Origin: Eubacteriales bacterium
Lineage (GTDB): Bacteria > Bacillota_A > Clostridia > Lachnospirales > Lachnospiraceae
Assembly: GCA_030533315.1 (NCBI GenBank)
Contig: JAUNJL010000008.1
Span: forward strand, 1-64,000
Length of the DNA: 64,000 nucleotides
Direction of reading: 5' to 3'
Numbering within the stretch: the stretch's first letter is position 1; every line of letters starts with the position of its first letter. The notes beneath the pieces were generated by a model. It saw only the letters and a list, made by a program, of their open reading frames with translations, was not told the DNA's origin and did no database searches. Made by a program: the position numbers and the translations under genes. Below are positions 53,814-61,883 of this stretch, piece by piece.

Positions 53814-54308
53814 TCATGCCTGTGCCCTTCCAAAAATTCTGTCCTTGTACTTTAGGAGGGCCGTCTGGAGGACCAGGCCAAACACGCCGCAGGAGATCAC
53901 TTCGCCGATCCCCACCGTCAGCATCATAAGGGGGATGGGAAGGGGAACTCCATAGCCGTAGCGCAGCACGAAGGGCACGATCACGGCATTGGCGATGATG
54001 GGCGGCAGCGGTGCCAGGAAGCGGTTGGAATCACGCAGCTTGTAAGTGAAGACTGCGCCGATGAGGGTGGCAATGCTTCCAAAAATAACATCCACGGCAA
54101 TGCACCCGCCAAGCAGATTTGCGATGATGCATCCCACAAACAGGCCGGGTACCGCCGCCGCCGTGAAAAAGGGAAGGATGGTCAGGGTCTCGGAAATACG
54201 CACCTGCACCTCCCCATAGGAAAAGGGTGCAAAAACCAGTGTCAGCACCACGTACACGGCGGCAATAGCCGCTGCCTGCACAAGAAACAGAGTACCTTTG
54301 TTTTTCAT
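53814..54308 (-). CDS. queT: QueT family queuosine-precursor transporter (ECF S component)
   Basis: A membrane protein of 164 residues with about five or six helices. It matches QueT: FAPFSYGEVQVRISETL near the start, then FFTAAAVPGLFVGCIIAN and GGCIAVDVIFGSIATLIG. It binds a queuosine precursor such as preQ0/preQ1 and works with the shared ECF energising module, which is not in the window. A preQ1-type leader covers its ribosome site, supporting the substrate. It has its own promoter and lies between the convergent spoIIA and spoVA units. Confidence 0.92.
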   Translation of the reverse strand: MKNKGTLFLVQAAAIAAVYVVLTLVFAPFSYGEVQVRISETLTILPFFTAAAVPGLFVGCIIANLLGGCIAVDVIFGSIATLIGAVFTYKLRDSNRFLAPLPPIIANAVIVPFVLRYGYGVPLPIPLMMLTVGIGEVISCGVFGLVLQTALLKYKDRIFGRAQA

Positions 54309-54320
54309 GATTCAATTCTC

Positions 54321-54364
54321 TCCTTTAGTTTTGTTTTACGAGTGGAAGGTCTCGAACACTCGGT
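54321..54364 (-). promoter_or_regulatory. preQ1-I-type riboswitch candidate of queT
   Basis: Read leftward: stem CGAGTG/CACTCG around a 12-base loop starting TTC, then an A-rich tail TAAAACAAAACTAA running into AAGGAG. Stem, TTC loop start, A-rich tail with CTAA, and overlap with the ribosome site match the small preQ1-I class that controls translation. The loop differs from the textbook consensus, so this needs a covariance-model check. Directly upstream of a QueT gene. Confidence 0.72.
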
Positions 54365-54431
54365 TTTATTTTGTGGGAAAGTCCGGGAGCCCTTGATTTT
54401 GGGGGCTTCCCAGGGCATTCCAACATCGGAC

Positions 54432-54460
54432 AGTATATCATGATGCCAGGTGAAAATCAA
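54432..54460 (-). promoter_or_regulatory. Promoter of queT
   Basis: Read leftward: TTGATT (54460-54455), 17-base spacer, TATACT (54437-54432). The predicted start point gives a leader of about 115 bases containing the riboswitch candidate. Confidence 0.8.
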
Positions 54461-54527
54461 TATTTCAGCCAAATTTTAGCCGAAATTTAAGTCAGATACA
54501 TCAGATATATGGAAGTCAAATGTAAAC

Positions 54528-54567
54528 CGAAAAAATAACAGCCCGGACAGCTGGTCTGCCGCAGGCG
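54528..54567 (-). terminator. Terminator of the spoVA operon
   Basis: Read leftward: GCCTGCGGCAG paired with CTGTCCGGGC (bulged), then TGTTATTTTTT. It lies about 20 bases past the spoVAA stop. Confidence 0.75.
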
Positions 54568-54588
54568 CAAAATGGCCCGTACTGCAGC

Positions 54589-55221
54589 TTAGCCGATGGA
54601 AGGGTTTCCGTCTTCTTTTTTCCGGTCTTCGTCCTCCAGGATGGTGGTGTTTACATCCTTCTCGTAAAGACGCATTTTGACCTCCATGGGAGTGGGATCA
54701 TCGGAAAGACGGAGAGGCCCGAAATGGTTGAAGAAAAAGAGGACGCCAAGGCCGATTCCTATAGAATAGGAAATTTCCAAAATGGTGAAGCCGTTCCCGC
54801 TGCTTCCGGTGACCTGGGTATATATCTGGGAAAAGAGGGCCGGAAGGTCCACATCGTTGCTGAATGTCATGATGGAAAAGGCTGCGCCGAAGAAGGTGGA
54901 GAGACAGACGAAGAGGATCTTGCACCATCGCAGGAAAAGGCCGGGGGAAGGCTCCCGCTTGTAGGTCAGGATAAAGTCCGGCTCCCCCAGGGTGCTGATA
55001 TCCAGTCCAGGCTCCTTTTTCTGGATTTCCCGGACAATGTCCATGACTGACATGGCGTATCTGCCGGCCCGTTCCGGGGGAAGATTCGCCACCGGCATGA
55101 CCCGCAGGCGGTTCAAGATCTGAGAGCTGCTGCAGGAGAGGGAAGCCACGTCCTGGAGGTAAACATGGGGGTTGATCACTTCGATATTCTGTTTAAACTG
55201 CATATGCAGGGTATCACTCAT
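54589..55221 (-). CDS. spoVAA: Stage V sporulation protein AA
   Basis: A 210-residue protein with a soluble N-terminal domain (INPHVYLQDVASLSC, then MDIVREIQKKEPGLDISTLG) and two C-terminal membrane helices (about 110-130 and 150-172), the SpoVAA layout. The SpoVA proteins form the inner-membrane channel for dipicolinic acid uptake during sporulation and release in germination. In Bacillus subtilis spoVAA is the first gene of the operon; here it is last, after spoVAE. Start 55221 has AAGGAT upstream. Confidence 0.88.
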   Translation of the reverse strand: MSDTLHMQFKQNIEVINPHVYLQDVASLSCSSSQILNRLRVMPVANLPPERAGRYAMSVMDIVREIQKKEPGLDISTLGEPDFILTYKREPSPGLFLRWCKILFVCLSTFFGAAFSIMTFSNDVDLPALFSQIYTQVTGSSGNGFTILEISYSIGIGLGVLFFFNHFGPLRLSDDPTPMEVKMRLYEKDVNTTILEDEDRKKEDGNPSIG

Positions 55222-55233
55222 GGCTTCACATCC

Positions 55234-55590
55234 TTATTCCTTCATTTTGGGCTTGAAAATCCAGCTGGCAAGGTAGGAGAAGATCAATGCGGCGGAAACG
55301 CCGGCGGCACAGGAGGTAAAGCCTCCGGTAAAAAGTCCCAGGGCCCCCTCTGTGTCGATGGCCTCCTTCATGCCCTTCCACAGGATATTTCCAAAGCCAA
55401 GAAGAGGGACGCTGGCCCCGGCTCCGGCGAAATCCACGAGGGGCTGATAAATCCCGATGGCGCTGAGGAGGGCTCCCGAGCAGACCAGGAGGACCATTAC
55501 CCTTCCGGGCATGAGCTTTGTTTTGTCAAGAAGAATCTGGATCAGGGCGCAGATCAGGCCGCCCACCCAGAAAGCATTCCAGTAATCCAT
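55234..55590 (-). CDS. spoVAE: Stage V sporulation protein AE (AEb type)
   Basis: A 118-residue membrane protein with three or four helices. The segments AFWVGGLICALIQILLDKTK and DFAGAGASVPLLGFGNILWKG are typical of SpoVAE/AEb, with the conserved Gly/Pro-rich loop. It forms part of the dipicolinic acid channel. It starts 112 bases after the spoVAD stop, a gap that holds a small hairpin (CCTTAC/GTAAGG at 55631-55647) but no further gene. AGAAAGGA lies upstream of ATG 55590. Confidence 0.92.
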   Translation of the reverse strand: MDYWNAFWVGGLICALIQILLDKTKLMPGRVMVLLVCSGALLSAIGIYQPLVDFAGAGASVPLLGFGNILWKGMKEAIDTEGALGLFTGGFTSCAAGVSAALIFSYLASWIFKPKMKE

Positions 55591-55702
55591 AATCGTTCCT
55601 TTCTACTACAATATATTTATGGCTAATCTCCCTTACAGCCAGTAAGGAATTATCCATCTTGTTGCTTAAGCTGTTTTCAAATGGTGTGAGAGAAAGTCAG
55701 AA

Positions 55703-56776
55703 TCAGGTCTCGGGCAAGGGAATGTGCTCCAGCACCACCCCGTGGGCGATGCCGGGAATGGTGTCGCCCTCGTTAAAGCTGGTTTTGGAGAGCAAGGCTC
55801 CGGTGGGAAGGAAGAGAACTCTTTTCCATGCACCGCTGGCCAGTTTAGGCAGGATGTAGGCGGACAGGACGGCGGCCGAACAGCCGCAGCCGCTTCCGCC
55901 GGAGTGGGTATCCTGGGAATCGTTTTGGAAGATCAGGAGACCGCAGTCTTTGTGTATCTCCTGGATATCCAGTCCCTTTTCCCTGGTAAGGTCAAAGAGG
56001 ATCCTCTGGCCCACAAGACCCAGGTCGCCGGTGAGGATGGCGTCGTAATCCCGGGGAGACCGGCCGAAATCCTGTAGATTGCGAAGGATGGTGTGGCAGG
56101 CGGCGGGAGCCATGCAGGCGCCCATGTTCAGAGAATCCTTAAGCCCAAAATCCACCAGCTGTCCGGTGGTGAGTCCGGTGATGGCGGCGCAGCCTTTTTC
56201 TGTGCAAAGTTCCTCGTTCTCAGGAGAGGGAGGCTTTCCTTCCAGGATGCAGGCCCCGCAGCCGGTGACCGTCCAGGTGGCGGAAAGAGGTCTCTGGTTT
56301 CCATAACCCAGGGGAAAGCGAAATTCCTTTTCCGCACTGGCAAAGTGACTGGAGGCCACGCAAAGGACAGGGTCTCCGAAGCCCCCTGCCACGGTGAAGG
56401 CGCCCAGGGAGAGAGCTTCTCCCATGGTGGAGCAGGCGCCAAAGAGTCCGTAAAATGGGACTTCCAAATCGGCGGTTCCGAAGGAGGTGGCAGAGGTCTG
56501 GGCCAGAAGATCCCCTGCAAAGCAAAGGCGGAGATCCTGAGGGGTTAGTCCCCCTTTTTCCAGGGCAAGAAGGGCCGTGGATTTCTGCATGGCGCTTTCG
56601 CCGGCTTCCCATGTATCTGTCCCGAAAAGCGGATCGGATACGACTTGATCAAAAAGGTTCCCAAGAGGCCCTTCTCCTTCCTTTTTTCCCACGATGGAAG
56701 CGCAGCTTTGGATGTAAACCGGTTCAGGGAAGGAGACGCTGGCCTTTCCCGTCATGAGCAGATCTCTTTCTTTCAT
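55703..56776 (-). CDS. spoVAD: Stage V sporulation protein AD
   Basis: A 357-residue soluble protein with a thiolase-like fold that binds dipicolinic acid. Typical segments: PVYIQSCASIVGKKEG at the start, FGTADLEVPFYGLFGACSTM, and GGSGCGCSAAVLSAYILP near the end. ATG 56776 overlaps the spoVAC stop by 4 bases, so translation is coupled. Longer in-frame starts lie inside spoVAC. Confidence 0.96.
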   Translation of the reverse strand: MKERDLLMTGKASVSFPEPVYIQSCASIVGKKEGEGPLGNLFDQVVSDPLFGTDTWEAGESAMQKSTALLALEKGGLTPQDLRLCFAGDLLAQTSATSFGTADLEVPFYGLFGACSTMGEALSLGAFTVAGGFGDPVLCVASSHFASAEKEFRFPLGYGNQRPLSATWTVTGCGACILEGKPPSPENEELCTEKGCAAITGLTTGQLVDFGLKDSLNMGACMAPAACHTILRNLQDFGRSPRDYDAILTGDLGLVGQRILFDLTREKGLDIQEIHKDCGLLIFQNDSQDTHSGGSGCGCSAAVLSAYILPKLASGAWKRVLFLPTGALLSKTSFNEGDTIPGIAHGVVLEHIPLPET

Positions 56777-57243
56777 CCCACCACCCCCACGGCCTTGAAA
56801 ATATAGTAGATCACCCCGAGAATCCAGGAACTCATGATCCCGTACAGGATCACGGGCCCGGCGATGGTGAAGATCTTGCATCCGATGCCGAAAATCTGGC
56901 CCTCCGCCTTATATTCGATGGCCGACGCCGCAACGGAGTTGGCAAAACCGGTGATGGGTACAAGGCTTCCCGCACCTCCGAATTTTCCCAGCTTTGTATA
57001 AAGGTTCAAGCCGGTGAGGATGACGCTGATAAAGATCAGGATTACCGAGCACCAGGTTCCCGCCGTTTCCTGATCGATCCCCATACCCTTGACGAAATTG
57101 ATGATTCCCTGGCCGGCCAGGCAGATGGAGCCTCCTGTAAGGAAGGCCTTTGCCATGTTCAGGGGGAGACTGTGGGAGGGAGTGACGCTTTTTACATATT
57201 TTTCATATTTTTTTTGTGCCTGTTCCTTTTGCTGGGGGTTCAT
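56773..57243 (-). CDS. spoVAC: Stage V sporulation protein AC
   Basis: A 156-residue membrane protein. A hydrophilic Lys/Gln-rich start is followed by several helices and the family loops AFLTGGSICLAGQGI and GGAGSLVPITGFANSVAAS. In Bacillus subtilis SpoVAC can act as a mechanosensitive channel. ATG 57243 has AAGGA seven bases upstream. First gene of the leftward spoVAC-AD-AE-AA unit, preceded by a forespore-type promoter. Confidence 0.95.
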   Translation of the reverse strand: MNPQQKEQAQKKYEKYVKSVTPSHSLPLNMAKAFLTGGSICLAGQGIINFVKGMGIDQETAGTWCSVILIFISVILTGLNLYTKLGKFGGAGSLVPITGFANSVAASAIEYKAEGQIFGIGCKIFTIAGPVILYGIMSSWILGVIYYIFKAVGVVG

Positions 57244-57297
57244 ATCCTCATCCTTTCTTTTTCGCACATACATGTACTTTTTGGAATTGTCTGACCA

Positions 57298-57326
57298 TAG
57301 TATGTGGAAAAAGTTTGGGAATATAC
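57298..57326 (-). promoter_or_regulatory. Putative sigma-G/F promoter of spoVAC
   Basis: Read leftward: GTATA (57326-57322), 17-base spacer, CATACTA (57304-57298), a full match to the CATWHTA -10 of forespore sigma factors. It is about 55 bases before the spoVAC ATG. Confidence 0.75.
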
Positions 57327-57334
57327 TTTCACTT

Positions 57335-57363
57335 TTGACTTTTCCTGCAATAGAAACTATAAT
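57335..57363 (+). promoter_or_regulatory. SigA promoter of the AraC-type gene
   Basis: TTGACT at 57335-57340, 17-base spacer, TATAAT at 57358-57363. It is back to back with the leftward forespore promoter, only eight bases apart. Confidence 0.88.
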
Positions 57364-57457
57364 GGAGGACAGAGGGATGTTCCATTGCAGAAAAAGGACA
57401 AAAGGCCAGGAGAAAAAGGGCTCCGGCGGAAGGTGAACGAAAGAAGGGAGAGTCCCA

Positions 57458-58468
57458 ATGAGGGATTATTTGATCGGAAAAAGAACGCGCCGCCTGACGG
57501 AGGCGGATGAGGGCGTTTCCATATGGAGCATGGAGCTGGAGCCCCCGGAGGCGGAGCACATGGCCTGTGTGATGGAAGAGGGATTGTATGTGCTGGCAGT
57601 GGATGAAGGAAGCCTTTTCTGCCAGGTCGATCAGGAGCGGTTCCAGATATCCCAGGGAGAAGGCCTCTTTATCGGAGAAGGGAGCCTGTGGCGGTTTCTT
57701 GGCTGTGGGAAAGAGGGATGCAGGCTGTATCTGATGGAGATGCCGGATGATTTTCTGAGGGAAAGGATGGCGGGCTTTCCCGGGTGGCGCCACATGCTTT
57801 CCATGAGGGAGGATGGAGCTTTCTTTGCGTGGAAGCTGAGAGACGAGAAGGAAGAGGAGGCGGAGGCCATCCTGGCGGTCAGGGCGGCAGGACAGACGGC
57901 GGAGGCAAAGGAGGAGTGCTATGAGCTGGATCTTTTCAGCTGGTTGTTTTCAGCCTGCTCCGCCCTTTGCAGGGCTTACGCCAGGGCGAAGCCCAAATGC
58001 ACAAGGGCGTCCGCAAGGGAGAGGGAGAAGCTGCAGGGAATGGTGAGAGGCCTTCACGCCCATTACCGGGAGAAGCGGACCCTCTCTCAGCTGGCAGAGG
58101 AATGTGGTGTCAGCGAGGGCGATTACTGCCGCTTTTTCAAAAAGCATCTGGGCCAGACGCCTTTTGAGTATCTTCAGCAGTATCGAATTATTCAGAGCAT
58201 TCCCCAGCTTCTGGAAAAAAAGGGAGGACTGAAGGAGGCTGCTCTCAGCCATGGATTCAGCGGTGCCAGCTATTATGCGGAGATCTTTCGGAAGGAGATG
58301 GGCTGCGCCCCGGGAGAGTACCGAAAATGGTACTTTGGGACGGAGGAGGCTTGTCCTCTGTCCAGAAAAGAGCGGTTCAAAAGAGAACAAAAAAATAGAA
58401 ATCTTGCCGGGGCAGTCCGGAGAGAAAAGCCGGCGCCGGAAAAGGCCATGCCGGCACATCTTTTATAG
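57458..58468 (+). CDS. AraC family transcriptional regulator inserted in the spoVA locus
   Basis: A 336-residue regulator. The N-terminal ~110 residues are cupin-like (CQVDQERFQISQGEGLFIGE). The C-terminal AraC DNA-binding domain (about 195-290) has two helix-turn-helices: TLSQLAEECGVSEGDYCRFF, and LKEAALSHGFSGASYYAEIF with the family F-x-x-x-x-G-x-x-P pattern (FKKHLGQTPFEYLQQYR). A basic tail of about 45 residues follows. AGGGAGA lies about eight bases before the ATG. It has a vegetative-type promoter and ends 3 bases from the spoVAB stop, tail to tail. Its targets are unknown; the divergent spoVAC promoter is an obvious candidate. Confidence 0.88.
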   Translation: MRDYLIGKRTRRLTEADEGVSIWSMELEPPEAEHMACVMEEGLYVLAVDEGSLFCQVDQERFQISQGEGLFIGEGSLWRFLGCGKEGCRLYLMEMPDDFLRERMAGFPGWRHMLSMREDGAFFAWKLRDEKEEEAEAILAVRAAGQTAEAKEECYELDLFSWLFSACSALCRAYARAKPKCTRASAREREKLQGMVRGLHAHYREKRTLSQLAEECGVSEGDYCRFFKKHLGQTPFEYLQQYRIIQSIPQLLEKKGGLKEAALSHGFSGASYYAEIFRKEMGCAPGEYRKWYFGTEEACPLSRKERFKREQKNRNLAGAVRREKPAPEKAMPAHLL

Positions 58469-58471
58469 GGA

Positions 58472-58891
58472 TCAGGGAAACCAGCCTTTTCCGTAGTACA
58501 GCAGAGAGCCGAGGATCTTGCCGATGGCGGCGGAGAGGATGATATATGGCAGACCCTCCTGAAATTTTAAGCGCCGGGAGAACACGGGGAATACGTCTGC
58601 GATCTCGGCCAGGGCCATGACCCAGCCTCCTAGAAAGATGCCGGAGAAGAGGCCGAAGAGAAGGAGAAAGAACCACTGGCCGGGAAGATCCCAGGAAAAG
58701 AGGAAAGCCAGATTTCCCAGGAAGATGCCGGCCATGGTGACGTCCTCGTATAGAAGGATGCAGGAGCCCGTATGGGTGATCCCTGCATACCGGGGGATGA
58801 TGGATAAGCCGATCAACAGCCCCGCTGCCCCTCCGGCGACGATGACGCCGGCGCAAAGGCCGATGAAGGCGAGAAAGAATTGCTGAAGCAT
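58472..58891 (-). CDS. spoVAB: Stage V sporulation protein AB
   Basis: A 139-residue membrane protein with four helices: LAFIGLCAGVIVAGGAAGLL near the start, then IPRYAGITHTG, FGLFSGIFLGGWVMALAEI and the ending ILSAAIGKILGSLLYYGKGW, which is the SpoVAB pattern. In Bacillus it lies between spoVAA and spoVAC; here it is cut off from spoVAC by the oppositely oriented AraC gene. AAAAGGAGG lies 7 bases before ATG 58891. Confidence 0.9.
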   Translation of the reverse strand: MLQQFFLAFIGLCAGVIVAGGAAGLLIGLSIIPRYAGITHTGSCILLYEDVTMAGIFLGNLAFLFSWDLPGQWFFLLLFGLFSGIFLGGWVMALAEIADVFPVFSRRLKFQEGLPYIILSAAIGKILGSLLYYGKGWFP

Positions 58892-59111
58892 AAAAAAACC
58901 TCCTTTTCAGCTGCTCAGCCATGCCGGTACCTTTGTCCTGCCGCCTGTGCAGAGCGGGAGGGAACTGGGGAAGGGTTCTTCTTCCGGGAGACCTTTTCCG
59001 TGGGTGCCTGCGGGGGTAGCTTCATTTGGCTGAGGCGCTGATTTTTTAGACAAGGTGGGCGGATGACCGGGGCCGGAAGAGCGGTCTGAATGGCCGCATC
59101 CTTTGATTGTT

Positions 59112-59140
59112 TAGTATTGGAAAAATGAAAAAAAATATGT
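59112..59140 (-). promoter_or_regulatory. Putative sigma-G/F promoter of spoVAB
   Basis: Read leftward: ACATA (59140-59136), 17-base spacer, AATACTA (59118-59112). One mismatch in each box to the forespore consensus, with the same layout as the spoVAC promoter. It is about 220 bases before spoVAB; the leader between them has no convincing gene. Confidence 0.5.
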
Positions 59141-59166
59141 ACAGGGTGGTTTCCGTAGTATATAAT
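59138..59166 (+). promoter_or_regulatory. Promoter of tcdA and the murB-rapZ-whiA unit
   Basis: TGTACA at 59138-59143, 17-base spacer, TATAAT at 59161-59166. It overlaps the leftward spoVAB -35 box by three bases. The 58892-59273 gap holds only these promoters. Confidence 0.7.
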
Positions 59167-59273
59167 GGGAAAGATTGATAAAAAAAGGGCGGATTGGGGA
59201 GGAGGGAGCAAACCTTCGGATCTGTCGTGATCGGCACAGAGAGTGTGCCTGGAAAGGAGTAAGTTTGGAAGCT

Positions 59274-60002
59274 ATGGAGAATGCTTTTTCCAGGATGGAG
59301 AGCCTTCTGGGAACTCGGAGGACGGATCGGCTCCGCATGGCCAGGATCGCAGTCTTCGGGCTGGGAGGGGTAGGCTCCTACGTGGTGGAGGCTCTTGCCC
59401 GCTGCCAGGTGGGAAGCCTGACCCTGGTGGACAATGACTGCGTGTCTCCCACCAATATCAACCGTCAGCTTTTCGCTCTTCGGTCCACCATGGGAAAACA
59501 AAAGACACAGGTGGCGAGGGAGCGGGTGCGGGATATTGACGAGGATATTCTGGTCCATACCTACGATACCTTTTATGAAGAAAAAACAGCGGGACTTTTT
59601 GATTTTTCATTCTATGACTATGTGATAGATGCCATTGACACGGTCTCATCCAAGCTTCTGCTGATCCAGAAAGCCAAGGAGGCGGGAACGCCGGTCATCT
59701 CCTGCATGGGAACCGGCAATAAGCTGGACCCGTCCAGGTTTGAGATCACGGACATCGCAAAGACCAGCGTGTGTCCCCTGGCCAAGGTGATGCGCACGGA
59801 GCTGAAAAAACGAGGGATCCGAAAAGTAAAGGTACTGTATTCCAAGGAAAATCCCATAAAGCCTCTGTTTGACAATGGGGAGAGAAAAGGGACGTCGATG
59901 GGTCCCGTGCCGGGGAGCATTTCTTTTGTGCCCAGTGTGGCCGGCCTGATGATAGCTGGAGAGGTGATACGGGATCTGGCGGAGAGGGGAATGGATCTGT
60001 GA
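59274..60002 (+). CDS. tcdA: tRNA threonylcarbamoyladenosine dehydratase (TcdA/CsdL)
   Basis: E1/ThiF-like enzyme of 242 residues that cyclises t6A37 in ANN-decoding tRNAs to ct6A using ATP. ATP loop VFGLGGVGSYVVEAL, NRQLFAL and DAIDTVSSK are typical, as is GSISFVPSVAGLMIAGEVI near the end. A TTG at 59265 has better spacing from AAAGGAG (five bases) than ATG 59274 and may be the true start, adding three residues. Its stop overlaps the murB GTG. Confidence 0.93.
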   Translation: MENAFSRMESLLGTRRTDRLRMARIAVFGLGGVGSYVVEALARCQVGSLTLVDNDCVSPTNINRQLFALRSTMGKQKTQVARERVRDIDEDILVHTYDTFYEEKTAGLFDFSFYDYVIDAIDTVSSKLLLIQKAKEAGTPVISCMGTGNKLDPSRFEITDIAKTSVCPLAKVMRTELKKRGIRKVKVLYSKENPIKPLFDNGERKGTSMGPVPGSISFVPSVAGLMIAGEVIRDLAERGMDL

Positions 60003-60910
60003 ATCAGAATTTAATAGAAAAAATGAGACAGCTGCTGGGAGAGGAGAGGGTTCTTTTAGGGGAGCTGATGAGCCGCCACACCACCTTTCGGATCGGCGGC
60101 CCGGCGGATCTCTTTCTGCTTCCCAAAACGGGGGAGGACATCCGGCAGATCGTAAAGTGCTGCCAGGAGGAGGGAGAACCTTATTTTATCCTGGGAAACG
60201 GGAGTAATCTTTTGGTCAGTGACGAAGGATACCGGGGCGTGGTCATTCAGGCCTTCCGTAATTTTTCGGGGATTCAGGTGGAAGGTACCTGTATCCGGGC
60301 TCAGGCGGGGGCTCTTTTGTCCGGGATCGCCAGTGCGGCAAAAAATGCTTCCCTGACAGGGTTTGAGTTTGCAGGAGGCATTCCCGGCACCCTGGGCGGG
60401 GCGGTGGTGATGAACGCCGGTGCGTACGGCGGGGAAATGAAGGACGTGATCCAGGAGGTGACGGTGCTGACCACGGATGGTGAGGTGCGCTGTCTGCCAA
60501 GGGAGGACATGGCTTTTGGCTACCGTACCAGTGCGGTAAAGGAGGCTGGCTGGTGTGTGCTGGAGGCGGTGCTTCGGCTGGAGACAGGGGATCCCGAGGA
60601 GATCCGCTCCCGGATGCAGGAGCTGACGATGCGCCGGGTGAGCAAGCAGCCGCTGGAATATCCCAGCGCAGGCAGCACCTTCAAAAGGCCGGAGGGCTTT
60701 TTTGCCGGGAAGCTGATCATGGACTGCGGTCTGGCTGGATATCGGGTGGGCGGCGCACAGGTGTCAGAGAAGCACTGCGGCTTCGTTATCAATGCCGGTT
60801 CCGCCACGGCGGCGGATGTGTGCCGCTTGATGAAGGACGTTCAGGATCGTGTGTATGAGGAATTTCACGTGAGGCTGGAGCCGGAGGTGAAATTTTTAGG
60901 CGAATTTTAG
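59999..60910 (+). CDS. murB: UDP-N-acetylenolpyruvoylglucosamine reductase
   Basis: FAD enzyme of 303 residues that reduces UDP-GlcNAc-enolpyruvate to UDP-MurNAc in peptidoglycan synthesis. FAD-binding motifs FILGNGSNLLVSD and GIPGTLGGAVVMNAGAYGGE are present, with the proton-donor Ser in YPSAGSTFKRP and the C-terminal Glu in RLEPEVKFLG. GTG start at 59999, overlapping the tcdA stop. Length and motifs fit the type II form common in Gram-positives. Confidence 0.97.
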   Translation: MNQNLIEKMRQLLGEERVLLGELMSRHTTFRIGGPADLFLLPKTGEDIRQIVKCCQEEGEPYFILGNGSNLLVSDEGYRGVVIQAFRNFSGIQVEGTCIRAQAGALLSGIASAAKNASLTGFEFAGGIPGTLGGAVVMNAGAYGGEMKDVIQEVTVLTTDGEVRCLPREDMAFGYRTSAVKEAGWCVLEAVLRLETGDPEEIRSRMQELTMRRVSKQPLEYPSAGSTFKRPEGFFAGKLIMDCGLAGYRVGGAQVSEKHCGFVINAGSATAADVCRLMKDVQDRVYEEFHVRLEPEVKFLGEF

Positions 60911-60985
60911 GTGGATCAAATGGTATTTCCCTTCCTTTGAGAAGGAGAGCGGCGGAGGGGATTTGTTTACGACAGGAGAAAGAGC

Positions 60986-61864
60986 ATGAGGTTTGTGATC
61001 GTGACGGGGGTGTCGGGAGCGGGGAAGACCGCAGCCTTAAAAATGCTGGAGGATGCCAGGTATTTTTGCGTGGACAATCTTCCTATTCCCCTTCTGGAAA
61101 AATTTGCGGCTCTGATGCCGGAAATACATGGAGATGAGCTGCGGAACGTGGCTTTGGGGATCGATGCCAGGAGCGGCCGGGCGCTGGATGACCTGGAGAA
61201 GATTCTGGACAGGATACAACAGGCAGGCTGTGTCTTTGAGATCCTCTTCATGGATGCGGAGGACAAGGTTTTGGTAAAGAGGTACAAGGAGACCAGGAGA
61301 AGTCATCCTCTGGCCATGGATGGGCGGGTGGACGATGGGATCCGCCGGGAGAGAGAGACCATGGGATTTCTGAAAAAGAGGGCGGATTACATCATAGATA
61401 CCACCCATCTTCTGACCAGGGAGCTGAGGCAGGAGATCGACCGCATTTTCGTGAAGAATGGCTCCTTTGGAAACATGATGATTTCAGTTCTCTCCTTTGG
61501 ATTTAAGTACGGGATCCCGGCGGATGCGGACCTGGTTTTTGACGTGCGTTTCCTGCCGAATCCTTATTACGTGGATGAGCTCCGTCCCCTTACGGGACTG
61601 GATGCCCCGGTATTTTCCTACGTGATGGACAGCGAGGCGGCGGTTGCCTTTGCGGACAAGCTGGAGGACATGATCGACTTTCTCATTCCCCATTATGTCC
61701 AGGAGGGAAAGACAAGCTTGGTGATCGCCATAGGCTGCACCGGAGGCAAGCACCGCTCCGTGACCTTGGCCCGGGAGCTATACGGAAGGCTAACGAGGAA
61801 CAACAGAAAATACGGTTTTCGTCTGGAACACAGGGATGTGGAAAAAGACCGCCGGCTGAAATAA
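60986..61864 (+). CDS. rapZ: RapZ/YvcJ family nucleotide-binding protein
   Basis: P-loop protein of 292 residues. Walker A is GVSGAGKT at residues 8-15. The family segment FCVDNLPIPLLEKFAAL follows, and the C-terminal domain has VFDVRFLPNPYY and AIGCTGGKHRSVTLA. In E. coli RapZ steers GlmZ decay; in Bacillus YvcJ affects competence. It sits between murB and whiA, as in many Firmicutes, but the yvcK (glmR) gene that normally follows is absent. Confidence 0.96.
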   Translation: MRFVIVTGVSGAGKTAALKMLEDARYFCVDNLPIPLLEKFAALMPEIHGDELRNVALGIDARSGRALDDLEKILDRIQQAGCVFEILFMDAEDKVLVKRYKETRRSHPLAMDGRVDDGIRRERETMGFLKKRADYIIDTTHLLTRELRQEIDRIFVKNGSFGNMMISVLSFGFKYGIPADADLVFDVRFLPNPYYVDELRPLTGLDAPVFSYVMDSEAAVAFADKLEDMIDFLIPHYVQEGKTSLVIAIGCTGGKHRSVTLARELYGRLTRNNRKYGFRLEHRDVEKDRRLK

Positions 61865-61883
61865 TAACGAGAGAGGTGGGAAG

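Noticed and set aside
58915..59211. Leftward frame upstream of spoVAB as a displaced spoVA gene
   Set aside because: Pro/Arg-rich translation with no membrane helix or SpoVA motif and no ribosome site.
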